64,000 nt of DNA from Conus ventricosus (GCA_018398815.1 JAFLJL010013948.1:60242-124241); one strand, 5' to 3'. Numbered from the stretch's first letter, positions 1 to 12,683 are shown. Notes: generated by a model from the sequence alone, not told the origin. Made by a program: numbers and translations.

Positions 1-670
1 AGATGCCCCAGCACAAGTCTTGTTCACTTGACGCCATGTTGATCTGGCTCTGAGCCAGGTTTTCCCGAAACGTCTGCTTTGCAACTCTGGGAACATTGCT
101 GGTCCTCACAGTTTTCTTTCCATCAAAGTACAACAAAACGTCAATAACTGAATTTATCACGGCGTTTTTGGAGCTGGCGAACAGCGTTTTTCTGTAGTCG
201 TGTCTGTTGTGATTTTAGTACATGGAATGTTCCTTCGGCAAGCTGTTCGAGGACAGCAGCCTTTTCATCACTCGTTTCATGAAGATAGGGCACAAATCGC
301 GTTCTTTCGTCGTCCATCTTGCTCTAGCTAAAATAAAAAAAGAATCACTGTACAGAAAGAGGACAATCTTCTTGACGCCTTGAAGCCAGCGTCAACTGCA
401 CTCACTTGACAGTACCTCTACCCTCTTCCAGCCCAAACAATTAAACAGGCTGCGAATACAGGCGCTAGATAGTCAGTTCGGTCTGTTTTTACCTAACGAT
501 TAAGAGTGTATTTTGGCATAAAAATGTACAGGCATGAAAAGAGTAGGCCTACCTCCTGTAACCCTGATTGTTTTTGTGCGCGTTGTATACTAGATGTTAC
601 CTTTACAGTACGTAGGCCTACGTACGTTGCCTACTAGGCTTAACGGTTGTTTTCTGCACATCCTATTTGA
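1..670. other. No gene seen; start of duplicated block
   Basis: Ordinary mixed-composition sequence matching 47322-47990. I see no convincing coding frame, RNA or transposon end. Confidence 0.5.
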
Positions 671-671
671 T

Positions 672-710
672 CTAGATCAAGATTCATACACACACACGCA
701 CACACACATA

Positions 711-802
<92 letters not shown>

Positions 803-857
803 AGCACTATCATCTTACAGGTCATATATTTACTGAGTCTCCCTCTCCTCCTCCCCC

Positions 858-892
<35 letters not shown>

Positions 893-894
893 AC

Positions 895-940
<46 letters not shown>

Positions 941-949
941 ACACGAGAG

Positions 950-1018
<69 letters not shown>

Positions 1019-1019
1019 A
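672..1019. repeat. Compound microsatellite (CA)n-(CA)n-(GA)n
   Basis: Interrupted (CA)n runs at about 672-800 and 861-942 are followed by interrupted (GA)n to 1019. The same compound tract occurs in copy 2 at about 48000-48340 with different lengths. It produces spurious ORFs of alternating Thr-His, Cys-Val or Arg-Glu in several frames. Confidence 0.95.
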
Positions 1020-1097
1020 GCGCATCATGTTACAGGCCATATATTTACTAAGTCGTTCATGTCTGTATTTTCACTGCAGAAAATATCTGCACTCAGT

Positions 1098-1195
1098 GCC
1101 CGTATGGTCGTCGCCGACTTTATGGGCAACTGGCGCCCATACGGGCACCGAAGTCTCTGCCCATGAATTATGGTCGCCGGCGACCATATGGGCAC
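1098..1195. repeat. Palindrome-rich element with GGTCGCCGGCGACC core
   Basis: A perfect 18-bp palindrome, ATGGTCGCCGGCGACCAT, lies at 1170-1187. It is surrounded by diverged repeats of the words 'cccatatgg', 'gactttatgggc' and 'gcccgtatggtcg'. The same block is at 48420-48515, and a related block is at 42335-42425 outside the duplicated segment, so this looks like a dispersed repeat. No coding capacity. Confidence 0.6.
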
Positions 1196-1615
1196 CAACC
1201 AGCGCTTCTGCTTAAAATGGTTTTTCCCTAAACAGGTCGATGACACAATTTCTCTGTGAAGTGCTCTGGACGCACCACTGTCCAGCTGTGACTGACACAC
1301 ACAGCCCAAGGCCTTTGCTGTGCATGGTGCAGTGCAGGGCTGGCCTGGTCCACCTGGGACACCTGCTTCAGCGTCCTGCACACGGCGCCCTCAGAGAGTA
1401 CACGGTCCGACAGGATTAGCATTCATTGTCATCGTGCAAGGAGAACATGAAGATGGAGAGGTAGAGTAGATTTAGGGGTGGGGAGGTGTGGAGGGGGTAA
1501 AGAAGGTGGGACAGATGACTTCGTGTGTTACAGGGAAAGCTCCTAAGCTCACTTTGTTCCGTGGTGTCATTTTGGCGTGACAGTCACACACCAAGTTTAC
1601 ACACCCAACATCCTT

Positions 1616-4600
1616 TCAATAACAGTAAATATCAATCATCCTTTTTCCTTCTTTATCTAATAGATGTTGGCAGTTTGGTGTTTTTTTGTTCTCACACGAG
1701 ATTTCAACACTTGTATTTAATTTCATTTCTTTTTCTTGACGTTGCCATTGAGTGTACGCAGCCCAAATGTAGAGCAATGGGTTGAGAGCTGAATTGAGTG
1801 GTGATATGAACACAGCCATACTATCACCGACTTTAATGAAAATAGCAATACTACATAAACTTGCCATCTTGGTGACTCCGAGCACGAACCAACGAATACA
1901 ATCTGCAATAGCCACTTTTCTCATAATATGGACTGAGGAGTACATTAAGCTGTGTGTGTGGTTGAGTGCTATTCTGTGTTTTGGTTGTTTCAGAAAGATG
2001 ATACCTTGACCAGCTCCAGTCATCAAGCACAGAGTGAAATTGATCGCCACAACAACTGTAAACCAGGTGAATTTTTGCCGCGAGTTATTACGACTAACCA
2101 AGGCAGAACGACACAGACCTGACTGGCCCTCGATGCCCAGTGAGACATCCCAGGAAGGAACGGAATCAATGACAACAGGATTCCAAGAATCCACATTACT
2201 ATGCAAACCGCAGTCGTTACAGATCTGTTGAAACTCGATAAATCATACGACAAACAAAGGACAATAACATGGTTTAAAGTAACGAACCCAATGATCATTG
2301 GTGAGACTGTACTGGACAAAAAGAAAAGAAAACCAGTCATTTTACAGGTCACACTGTTAGTCCACATTTTCTCAATGAGCATGTATTGTCCACGAAATAC
2401 AAGGTCTGCTATCACAATAACAGTGACATGGCATCCCATACAGATATCAGCGAACTGCAAATGGGTAAACAGCCATGATAACATTTGGTCCAGTCATATT
2501 CATGACTGCAGAAGGAACCATAAACCCAGCCACATACCCAATCACAGCGAACACAGCGATTAGCCAATGGAAAGCTACGTAGAGGTCTCCTGGCAGCAGT
2601 GTTGTGCATGATGGGAATGCAGTGACAGGAGCGAAGCAGCTGACTTCAGTCAACTGTTCTGGAAGCATGTTCTTACAGCAAACTCTGTAATTCGATGAAA
2701 GAACGCGCTGTAATCTACCTGACTTTGACAACATATCCAATGGAAATCTGTCGAGTGTATTTCCACTTAATCCAGCTCTTGGATTTGTGGCATATTTGTC
2801 AAACCTGTTGGACCAATTGTTTCAACAGCACCAAACGAGGTATTGAATGTTTTCAAGTGAGGGAAATATAGAGATACATTATTGTAAAGAATATTGATCT
2901 GTGTTTGTGATATGTCAACTTGATTCAATGAATACATAATGTGCTTCGTCGTTTCACTTTTTATTTTATTGAGAGGATTATTTCCCATGTGAAGGCGTTT
3001 TAAATGTGGCAACTGAAGGAAATAAGCCAAGTCGAGAGTTCGAATACTATTATGAGCTAAATCAACAGTCTCCAAATGTGTCAATTTAGAATGTGAAATG
3101 TTATGAATAGAACAATGAGATAAAATCAAAACAACAAGGTAAATGATTGTATTGAAATCAGACAGTGACATGTTGGAACCAGTTGCATCCACATATCGCA
3201 GCTGAGGAAAGCGGGCAGAAAGAAATGGCGCTGAAACATAGGAACACGTGACCTTGACACTGACACCCTTCAGGGCACATCGTATCACACATCATCTCAT
3301 CATCACGCTGTGGGCACTGACCCCAACCATCACACAGATGATCTCTATGCACGCAGGTTCGAGACGCTCGACATCGGTAGAAACCAGGGCACTTCACTAT
3401 CTCGCATTCCTGCTCGTCCTCTCCATATACACAGTCAAAGATCCATTACATCTAGTGTAGATTAGGTAGGCAGTACAGCCATTCAGATGTACAAAGGTAA
3501 TGACTGTGAGGACAGGAGTGGTCAGCTGTCATCAGCTGTTGGGTGAAGTAACCTGCCCCATCCAGATCCACGTAAAACTGTCGATTAATGTTTTCCTCTT
3601 TGATCGGGGCATGGTAGGTGGCATCATCAGAACATCCAATCTCATCCGAATCGTCCAGACAATCTGTGTATTGATTGCAATATTGACCGTGTGACACACA
3701 CTGACCGTTTGAGCACAGAAAACCGACACACACAAATTCACAAAATATTTCATCACTTCTGTCTACACAATCCTTTCTGAAATCACACAGCAAAGTATGA
3801 TGCAATTTAATCTTATCGTCATCACATCTGAATGGGGTGTAGGTTAATTGTTTTCTTGCAATTAATGTGTCACCAGACAACACACAACTAACGTTTAAAC
3901 CGTTTGTAGGGTGCTAAATCTGTCATTTTCATACACTGACTCTTCGTGTCAAAAGACAAAAACGTATGTGTAACAAACTTCGTAGAGCAAATGACCAAAC
4001 GTTGGCGTGTCTTCATGCAAATATATTTTCAAGTGCCCCAAGTCAGCCGAGAAAACTGGTGAATTAAAGGCTACATGTGGTTGTGATTTAAATTCACATA
4101 CTATTAAAGGAACGTCATGGAAATTGACAAATCTTGCCCCTTCATGTGTGACATACGTGCTTTCAAAAGACCTTGAAGGAACATACTGACGCCCTGTATG
4201 GAAGTGATTCATGTTATAGATCAAAGTGGAGTCCAACCATGCACGAAATTTGCTATACATAAATGGCACATTATACCATCCTGACTTTAGTCCTATTGAT
4301 GCTTTAAATCTTCTATAGTTGATAAACACCGATTGAAAATTTGACTTTTCTCTCCTAGTTTTCACATTCCCTAGTTTTTTACCCAATTTATGACACTCTA
4401 AGTCCGCAAATACAGTGGGCACAACTTTTTGTTCCGTATGAGTAATCTAAAACACTTGTCACGTGATGCCACCAGACCCTTGCAGTCAGCACTGCTGAAG
4501 GGACAGTCTCCTGTTTCATCCCGTCCGTCTTCACATTCTGTCCACTGATTACAGTGCAGGTGATGTTGAACATCAGAATAGTATGGCACAGAACAGTTGA

Positions 4601-5602
4601 ACAAACCACTGGGCAACTTCGCTGGCTGTTTGCTCGTAGGAAGCACAGACACGAACAGTTTCAGACCACTGTGATGAAATTTTCCCAGCCTCAGTTTGAG
4701 GTGGTGAAGTGTAAACAATGGTAACTGATGGATGACAAGTAACACACACAGTAAAAACTCTTCGTAAACGAGGATGAGACAATTGCATACATCGATGTCA
4801 CTGGCTGAACTTACATTAGCGTCCGAAAACCTAAGAAATGACGTGTTCCACATGACTGATTTCATGAAAACTGATAAGGCAAGTCGTAGCTACTCTCCAA
4901 TCGTGATCAAAACGTATTACTTCTCGAGTGTTCCATAGTGTATATGGTGTGATTATATACATGAAATGTTTCAGAATATGTTTACAATTAAACTATGGGT
5001 TTTATCAGCTGAAAATACACTCAACATGTGCGGTCTGTTGATACTTACCAGCAACATCTTGTTTTTGTTTGTTATGTCTGAGTCAACAAAACTTTCCTCC
5101 ATGTCATGAAAATAGCAGGCCACAATAAATGAAAAACGTTTTGTTGTTGTTTAGGACATTGATTATTTCAAATTTCCAGAACCGTGAATCACAGTCGTAC
5201 GACAGTCGTCGTCGAACATGAGCGCGCACATACCTAGCCTGTGGTAGTTTCACCTGCAGTGAACAGAACGGTGTGGCATGGTCACACATCCCATATACCA
5301 CACCCTGCTGTGTGGTGCGTGGTAACGAGCTGCCGTCACAGCTTGATACATTAGTCTGTAGGATTGTAGTTGTCGTGCTGTTTTTGAGTCTGAAGATAGT
5401 CCACGCCTGGACAAACGGCACTCAAATTCAGTGGACCAGGGCTGATGTCAATATTTGGCGCATTCCAGTTTTGCTGTTGTGTAGATATGTTGGCACAGAG
5501 AACGAGGAGGACACACCCAAATCTGCAAAGCTCTGTGATGCAAGTGGTCAGTACACTGGCTCTGATGATTGAGGCAGCACGTAGACCCGACTTTCTTTCC
5601 AT
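1616..5602 (-). CDS. GRL101-like G-protein-coupled receptor (copy 1, frameshifted)
   Basis: This is a large single-exon receptor on the minus strand. The start is MERKSGLR at 5602, followed by a hydrophobic signal segment (CRFGCVLLVLCANIS). In order it shows an N-terminal Cys-containing region, an LDLa-like repeat (CNQWTECEDGRDETGDC), a C-type-lectin-like stretch (KCFRLL to PLIVCEF), four LDLa repeats with acidic CxDxSDE-type ends, about seven leucine-rich repeats (LETVDLAHNSI is typical) with a Cys-rich cap, and a rhodopsin-family 7TM domain ending in NPLLYIWAAY. LDLa plus LRR plus 7TM is the architecture of Lymnaea GRL101 and relaxin-type LGRs, which bind ligands at the cell surface and signal through G proteins. 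Reading frames shift at several points, usually where copy 2 is intact, so base-call indels are more likely than true decay. The ligand cannot be inferred. Confidence 0.8.
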
Positions 5603-5659
5603 CGTAACACCTCTTTGACCATTAACTAAGTGCTTAGGCAAGCTATTACACCAAGTGTT

Positions 5660-6545
5660 GTGTCAGTGTCCTGAATCCTCTGTCTATGCCACTAATACAG
5701 ATCATGTGTTGACGTCAGAGTCGTGAATCCTCTGTCTATGCCACTAACACAGATCATGTGTTGACGTCAGAGTCGTGACTCATCTGTCTATGCCACTAAC
5801 ACAGATCATGTGTTGACGTCAGAGTCGTGACTCATCTCTCTATGCCACTAATACAGATCATGTGTTGACGTCAGTGTCGTGAATCCTCTGTCTATGCCAC
5901 TAACACAGATCATGTGTTGACGTCAGAGTCGTGACTCATCTGTCTATGCCACTAACACAGATCATGTGTTGACGTCAGAGTCGTGAATCATCTGTCGATG
6001 CCACTAATGCAGATCATGTGTTGACGTCAGGTCGTGAATCCTCTGTCTATGCCACTAACACATATCATATGTTGACGTCAGAGTCGTGACTCATCTGTCT
6101 ATGCCACTAACACAGATGATGTGTTGACGTCAGAGTCGTGAATCCTCTGTCTATGCCACTAACACAGATCATGTGTTGACGTCAGAGTCGTGAATCATCT
6201 GTCTATGCCACTAATACAGATCATGTGTTGACGTCAGAGTCGTGAATCCTCTGTCTATGCCACTAACACAGATGATGTGTTGACGTCAGAGTCGTGAATC
6301 CTCTGTCTATGCCACTAATAAAGATCATGTGTTGACGTCAGAGTCGTGAATCATCTGTCTATGCCACTAATACAGATCATGCGTTGACGTCAGAGTCGTG
6401 AATCATCTGTCTATGCCATAAACACAGATCATGTGTTGACGTCAGAGTCCTGAATCATCTCTCTACGACATTAATACAGATCACGTGTTGACGTCAGTGT
6501 CGTGACTCATCTGTCTATGTCACAAATACAATCATGAGTTGATAT
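5660..6545. repeat. 52-bp minisatellite, each unit with a CRE palindrome (copy 1)
   Basis: About 16 head-to-tail units of 52 bp, each containing 'tctatgccactaacacagat' followed by 'catgtgttgacgtcagag'. I count 16 perfect TGACGTCA words, the consensus cAMP response element (CREB/ATF site), spaced about 52 bp apart. The first is at 5710-5717, 108 bp upstream of the receptor start codon at 5602. Units differ by single substitutions and small indels. Whether this works as a regulatory array is inference. Confidence 0.9.
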
Positions 6546-6654
6546 CAGTGTAGTGGACATAGTGTCAGTATCACTAGTATTGCGCATGTGTTGTATACAT
6601 TTTGCACCAAGAAATGATAATAGACCTCTAAGATGTCCCAGACGCGTGTTGATG

Positions 6655-7440
6655 TTTTCAGTGTTCTGGATCATGTGTTGATGTCTGTGTTGTGGACCAT
6701 CTGTTGATGTATGTGTTGTGGACCATGTGTTGATGTCTGTGTTATGGACCATGTTTGGTTGTCTGTGTTATGGACCATGTGTTGAGTATCCGCATTGTGG
6801 ATCATGTGTTGATGTCTGCATTGTGGACCATGTGTTGATGGCTGCGTTGTGGATCATGTGTTGATGTGTCTCGTGGAGCATATGATGATGTCTGTGTTAT
6901 TGACCATGTGTTGATGTTTGTGTTGTGGACCATGTGTTGATGTCTGTGTTATGGACCATGTGTTGTTGTCTGTGTTGTGGATCATGTGTTGATGTCAGTC
7001 TCGTGGAGCATATGACGATGTCTGTGTTATGGACCATGTGTTGATGTCTGTGTTGTGGACCATGTGTTGATGTCTGTCTCGTGGACCATGTGTTGATGTC
7101 TGTGTTATGGACCATGTGTTGATGTCTGTGCTGTGGGACCATATGTCGATGTCTGTGTTGTGGACCATGTGTTGATGTCAGTCTCGTGGACCATGTGTTG
7201 ATGTCTGTCTCGTGGAGCATATGACGATGTCTGTGTTGTGGACCATGTGTTGATGTTTGTGTTCTGGATCACGTGTTGATGTCTGTCTCGTGGACCATAT
7301 GTCGATGTCTGTGTTGTGGACCATGTGTTGATGTCTGTGTTGTGGACCATGTGTTGATGTCTGTGTTGTGGACCCTAATAGTAATGTGTGTGCTGTGGAC
7401 CATGTGTTGATATCTGTGCTCAGGACATGTGTTGATGTCT
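6655..7440. repeat. 26-bp minisatellite (copy 1)
   Basis: Around 29 tandem units of the 26-bp type 'tgttgatgtctgtgttgtgg' followed by 'accatg'. The core 'catgtgttgatgtc' matches half of the neighbouring 52-bp unit ('catgtgttgacgtc'), and 52 is twice 26, so the two arrays probably share an origin. Because 26 is not divisible by three, long open frames with a 26-residue period appear on the minus strand. They are not genes. Confidence 0.9.
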
Positions 7441-10400
7441 GTTGTTGTTGTTGTTGTTTTGTTTTACGTCTTTCCACATTACGTGATATTAGACGGGGAA
7501 AAAAAAGAGAGAGAAAAAAAGGAAAAATCGGGGCCGGGGAAAAAAAGGGTAACACAACGTGTAAAAAGAAAAAATTAACTTATCTACAACTATAACACAA
7601 AAATAGAAAAACCCCAATATAACTCTTCTGTCTCATCTCACTACTGACTGCATCTATTATAAGTATTTGCCAATTGGACTTTTAGCTACGTATAAAAAGA
7701 AAAGATATGTTTCACTTGGTGACAGGAAAACATTTTGAATAGGCTGTACAGACGTATTTGGAATGAATTTTTTCATTAAGTTACACAAAAGAATGTGATC
7801 AGTTGATATACTATGACCACATATACAATGTATATTTTTGACATACTTTGTTTTAAAACAATCCAGTTTCCATCTACAGATCAAGGAACTTATCTGTCGT
7901 CTACGATAAATGTTTTGATCGTACTTACTTAACTTTTCATGAATATTTTTCATTTCATCATGTAAACCAAAACACCCAGTTTCTCTTTCTATCAAATGAA
8001 CATTAGAAAATTGCACTTTTTCTGCCAAAGTATAGCACTCTTGCACTGACATAGAGAAGTTCAGAAAATGCGAATCTGAAGATCGTTTTGCTCCTCTCTT
8101 TGCTAGAACATCAACCTTTTTATTATAATATAACCCACAGTGGGAGGGCACCCAAAGAAATGTTACTTCAGTGTCTCTAACTGAGAGGAAATGGACTAAG
8201 TTATTTATTTCAGTTATCATCTCAGGTCGAACTTTTAATTTAAAATTCTTCATTGCAGTAAGAACTGACTTAGAATCTACGCATAAAGCAACTTTAAATA
8301 CATTTTTAGGGTAATCAGCAACAAACTTTAAGGCCATGATTATGGCAGTTAACTCAGCAGTGAATATAAATTTGTTTTTTTTCCCGAGATAATAGGACTT
8401 TTCTTTGTTAAGGCCTGGGATAATGTATGCTGCACCTGCATGTTCATTGATTAATGATCCATCAGTGTATATCTTAAATGGTATGGAGTAGTGATCATGC
8501 AAATGCATTTTCATATTGCTTAATAACAAATTAGTATTTTCAGCCTTTGTAAATCTGTACACTCAATATCAAAATGTGCTCGTATTAGTTTCCAGGGAGG
8601 AATAGGAGACACAATAGATCTTTTTGCAATAGATGTTAGTTTGATATCTGAGGATTCTAAAATCGAGGAAGTATATGTTCTTAGAGTCATTTGGGATGAT
8701 TTGTTTTTAGCCCTTTTTGGAAAAAATCAGTGTCTGGTTTATATTTATTTCAGGGCCTTTATATGTTGTCTATAGTAGAACTTCTTATAACAAATTTGGT
8801 GCATGCAAGATTCCAATATTCTTCCAGTGGTAATATCCCAGCAGCACTGTATGCTTTTATACAGGAGGCATGACTGGTAGTCCCATGGCTATCTTATACG
8901 CTTTGGAATCAATACTTTGTAGTTTTTCAGTAAGTATTTGGGTGCACTGAAGAACACTTCTTGTGCATACGTTAATTTTATCTAACCAGTGCAGCAGAAA
9001 GGTGCAAAGAGTAACTGTGTCCTGAGCCCAAACATGCTTGCTGATAATCTTAATAGATTTAAAGGTTTCGAGCTTTTGTTAGAACATGTTCTATATGGAA
9101 ATTCCATGACAACTTTGATGTTAAATTTACTCCAAGGAATTTAACTATTTTTGTATATTTGAGGGTATGCCGCTGACTTGAAATAAAGGCATATTAAACT
9201 GGGTCAGATGCAGTATTAAATAACATAATGTTTGTTTTTTCAGTTGATATTTGCAACCATTTCAGTCATATAATCAGAAAAGGCATTTAGTTCTTTTTGA
9301 TATAACTTTTTAATATAGTTTTGTGATCTGACAGATGTACTTTTTTAAATGTCACTTTCATCCATATGCATATGTAATCTGCATATTGGGCTAGTTCTAT
9401 ATTTTTAGCAATATTCGAGGGTAACATCATACATTAGAATACTTAACAGTAAAGGGGCAAAAACGGACCCCTGAGGTATATCCATGTGTAATTTTCTTCT
9501 CGTAGAATAGGAGATCCTTACTTCGTTCTAATTATATCTATTTTCTAAGAAGTTTCTAATAAAAATCATAAATATCCTGACAACCCCATTCTCTTTATGT
9601 TTATAAAGCAAACGAGTGTGTCTTACTTGATTGTAAGCTTTAGTGATAATCAAAAAAGGTTGCTTGTAAACATTTTCTCCTGGAAAACTGATGTTTAGTT
9701 TGAGTGGTATGTTTGACCAAGTGTTCAATAGCACTTCTCTTTCGAAAAATACCTGCTTGGTGTGTAGGGATAACTTTGTCTTTTCACAAAAAGTGTTTAG
9801 GTCTATTTAAAAACAATTGTTTCATAAAGTTTACAGACGTGAGATAGTTATAGAAATTGGTCTGAACTTCTATACTTTCTTTCAGTTTAACTTCCTTGTG
9901 AATCGAGTACTATTACTGATCTTTCCATATTTGTGGCAAATGACCTGGACTCCAGCATTTTTAAAATATATTAAGTAAAAGGCTTATCCATTTGTCTGGA
10001 AAATGCTTAATCTTTCATTGAAATGGCGTCAATCCCAACAAGCTGTCTTTTTGTTTGGTTGAGTGTATTCCAATGGGTCTTTCTCCTCTTGTAATGTAAT
10101 GGGCCCGTTGATGTCGCACGGGTACGGTTTCAGATACATCATTAATGACATGGGTACATTCTTTAGCCTTCTGAATTTCTTAGTTTCTGGCAACCTATCT
10201 AACCTGCTTTTCTTTTAGCAAAAACTGGTCGACAAAACGCACTTCTGCTTTGTCTGCGGATGATGGTAACTTGTTTTTTCAAGAATGATAGGATTTTCTG
10301 GGAGTTTGGTTCATTTTTCATCGTTGTTATCTCGTTCCATACCATTCTACTTTCTTTGTGATCGAATGTGTTTCTCTTGCAAAAATAGTCCCAAGAACAA

Positions 10401-11410
10401 TTTTGGCTTGTTCCATAATCTCTTTTACTATGTACAATTTGAAGTGTTTCATTTCCTTAAAATTTTCCAGTCCACCATGTTCTTATATTGATCTTTCTTG
10501 AATATAACCGTGTTTTTATCATTAAACATTGCCTTATCGCAATCTTTCAGTCCACCAAACATTACCGAGATGTTACCCCTTTAGAAACCCCGATTCTTCA
10601 AATTTGGATACATGAACCAGACACTTTTAGAACAGAAGTACAAAACGTTGTCATTACTTTGTTTCTATATCATCATTGGGGACAAGCTTATGTCTAGATC
10701 TTTAAGTTTGTCGTTAATTACTGAGACCTTCTGGCATTTTTATAATCAAATCTTGGGATTGTATCTTTCAGGTTTTGTGTCTTCAAAATCAGGGGACTTG
10801 ATTTTTGGTTAATATTGATTGGCATGTGATCACTACCAAGGAGTTTCACTATAAGTTTCCCTCGCACACGACAAAGGCCATTTTTTGGTGAACCAAGTTA
10901 AATCAATAGCAGTAGCTCTATGTGTAGATATTTCAAGAACTTGGTATAAGAACCATCAGTGAGTAGGCATAAAGTTGTGTCTACAACATTTCCACAAAAC
11001 TATTACTACTGACCTGGTGTGCACTCTTTTTCCCAGAAAGGAGTTTGTGGCATTATAAATCCCCTCCTACTAAACCATTTACCATTTTCATTCTTGATGT
11101 TTTTATCCTTTTTTTTTTTTTATTTAGTATTGCTTTCATCTGGACATAGATAAAGTTACAGAAGCACAGTTTACTTGTAAGGAGTCCGAAACTTGTCTGT
11201 TACCGCTCATGAAAAAATCCCATGTAATCCACTAGGTACAGGTGTTTGTTTGTCACAATATGTAGTCAAGGCTGTGAATTTAGATAGCACAGTGGTCCTC
11301 TATCACATTGTTATCTGTGTTACTACTGGTGAGATAGTAGTACTGTTTACAATCTTGGTAGGTTTGTTCTTAATGATATTACAGACTGGATTAGAGAAGT
11401 GGCAGACAGA
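7439..11410 (-). mobile_element. I-type non-LTR retrotransposon, copy 1 (decayed)
   Basis: Minus-strand non-LTR element, collinear with 54600-60240 of copy 2 but with many more indels. Reading 5' to 3' on the minus strand there are remnants of an APE-type endonuclease (about 11400-10600), a reverse transcriptase (about 10100-9350) and a well-preserved RNase H region (8562-7657). The 3' end is followed by a short (CAA)n tail, seen as (TTG)n at about 7440-7458 on the plus strand, next to the 26-bp minisatellite. An RNase H domain after RT and a triplet tail are features of the I superfamily. This copy has no PLE insertion at the position equivalent to 56475. Confidence 0.8.
7657..8562 (-). CDS. 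RNase H and C-terminal part of a non-LTR polyprotein (copy 1)
   Basis: A 301-residue open frame with the four catalytic blocks of a type I RNase H: YTDGS, the Glu of FTAELTAI, the Asp of CVDSKSVL, and WVPSHCGLYYN followed by the Asp of KVDVLAKRGA. RNase H removes the RNA strand of the RNA:DNA hybrid during target-primed reverse transcription. The tail carries a His/Cys cluster (CICGHSISTDHILLC), as in I/Jockey-type element C-termini. The upstream RT portion is frameshifted away here. Copy 2 has the same region at 54813-56109. Confidence 0.85.
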   Translation of the reverse strand: MYRFTKAENTNLLLSNMKMHLHDHYSIPFKIYTDGSLINEHAGAAYIIPGLNKEKSYYLGKKNKFIFTAELTAIIMALKFVADYPKNVFKVALCVDSKSVLTAMKNFKLKVRPEMITEINNLVHFLSVRDTEVTFLWVPSHCGLYYNKKVDVLAKRGAKRSSDSHFLNFSMSVQECYTLAEKVQFSNVHLIERETGCFGLHDEMKNIHEKLSKYDQNIYRRRQISSLICRWKLDCFKTKYVKNIHCICGHSISTDHILLCNLMKKFIPNTSVQPIQNVFLSPSETYLFFLYVAKSPIGKYL

Positions 11411-11419
11411 TAGACACTA

Positions 11420-12683
11420 AAAATTGACGTAAGCAGTAATATTAGAATAGAGAGAGCGCAATTACACATGCCGTAATTGTTATGTTGTTGCTGAAATTAT
11501 GTTTAAAAACACCCCACAGATAACTAAACAAAATAAAAATTATTTTGCTTCAATACATTTGGGTTTAGGCTAACACAGGTCGTAGGCTGGAATGATGCAT
11601 TTGTTCTGAACAAAATGGCAACAAAAAATGTCACCAGTTGTATAAGGACATTGTTCCTGTTGGACCAGGCAGAGCCGACGAAGGAATCTCAGGGATGGGG
11701 AGTGGGGCCGCAGGTTCCGGGGACGTCGCACAGCCGTTCCGGGCCGGTTCCAGAAGTGGTCCTCAAGATGCCGGCTATATCCCCGCTAGGATGCTAGCTC
11801 CTCTGGCAGTGGGGATTTAGCCCATCATGGCGTAGCGTTGAGGCGGGCGGCTTGGCTAGGTTGGAGTGAGTGGATGAGGTGATGTTGTTGTCATCATTCA
11901 GTTCAGTTCAGTTCAGTTCAGTGCAGTCTGTGAACCTATTTAATGTCTTTTCATCGCCAGATGATATTGACACTTATTTGTAAAATAACAAAATATAAAC
12001 TCCACACTTCAATTTATCATCCACGTGAGTACTTTCAACCCACATCTGATCTGTGAAGCTTACATTAAGTGGAAATACCATAGTTATTGATCTGGTATAC
12101 AATTTTTGCTACGGGTGACTACGAAATAATCCCATGCAATTTCTGCAACATGGGAAACATATATGACAGTATAACATTATCCAAAGTTTGTTTCTCACTT
12201 CCTTTCTCATGATAGAGCGTGATCAAAACATGAGCATTCAAATAAAATATGATGTATATGAATGTTTTCTCTGCAGACACCAAGTAATACCATGTGAATA
12301 TTAGTATTCAAGTATTCAGCCTTAACTTATGAATTAATCTGACTATATGCCTGGGACCTCAATGGTATAACTAGACAGTTTTCACTTAAATTTTTCGTAT
12401 AGTATAACTTTTCCATGATTTGGATTAATTCACAAGGGTTAAAGCTAAGGGGGACTGTTTAGTAAATTTTCAGGCATTTCTATTTGCTCCTTCTTTTGCA
12501 AGACTGTCTGCTATTTTCATTCCACTTATACACAGTGAAGATGGGACCCAAAAAAATCAATTCTTATGCCTAGAGCTTATGGGAACCAATTGCAGTAGAT
12601 GTTTTTTTTTTTCAAAAAGCAGGATCTTTTCTAGCGTTGCAGTCCAAACGCTTAGTGATTGTTAAACAGATTGGAAATCAACA
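11420..12683. other. No gene seen between retroelement and private insertion
   Basis: AT-rich sequence matching 60250-61575 with numerous indels. It includes a short pentanucleotide run (TTCAG)n at about 11898-11923. Small open frames at 11615-11820 are not preserved as the same frame in copy 2, and I do not call them genes. Confidence 0.5.

Noticed and set aside
640..1215. Overlapping ORFs of Thr-His, Cys-Val and Arg-Glu repeats
   Set aside because: They are translations of (CA)n and (GA)n microsatellites on both strands.
5660..6545. CRISPR-like array
   Set aside because: Units are contiguous 52-bp tandem repeats without unique spacers, in a eukaryotic context.
6507..7555. Minus-strand ORFs with repeated 'HQHMVHNTDINTWS' peptides (also 53884-54637)
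   Set aside because: Produced by the 26-bp minisatellite. Frames overlap each other and have no start or end outside the array.
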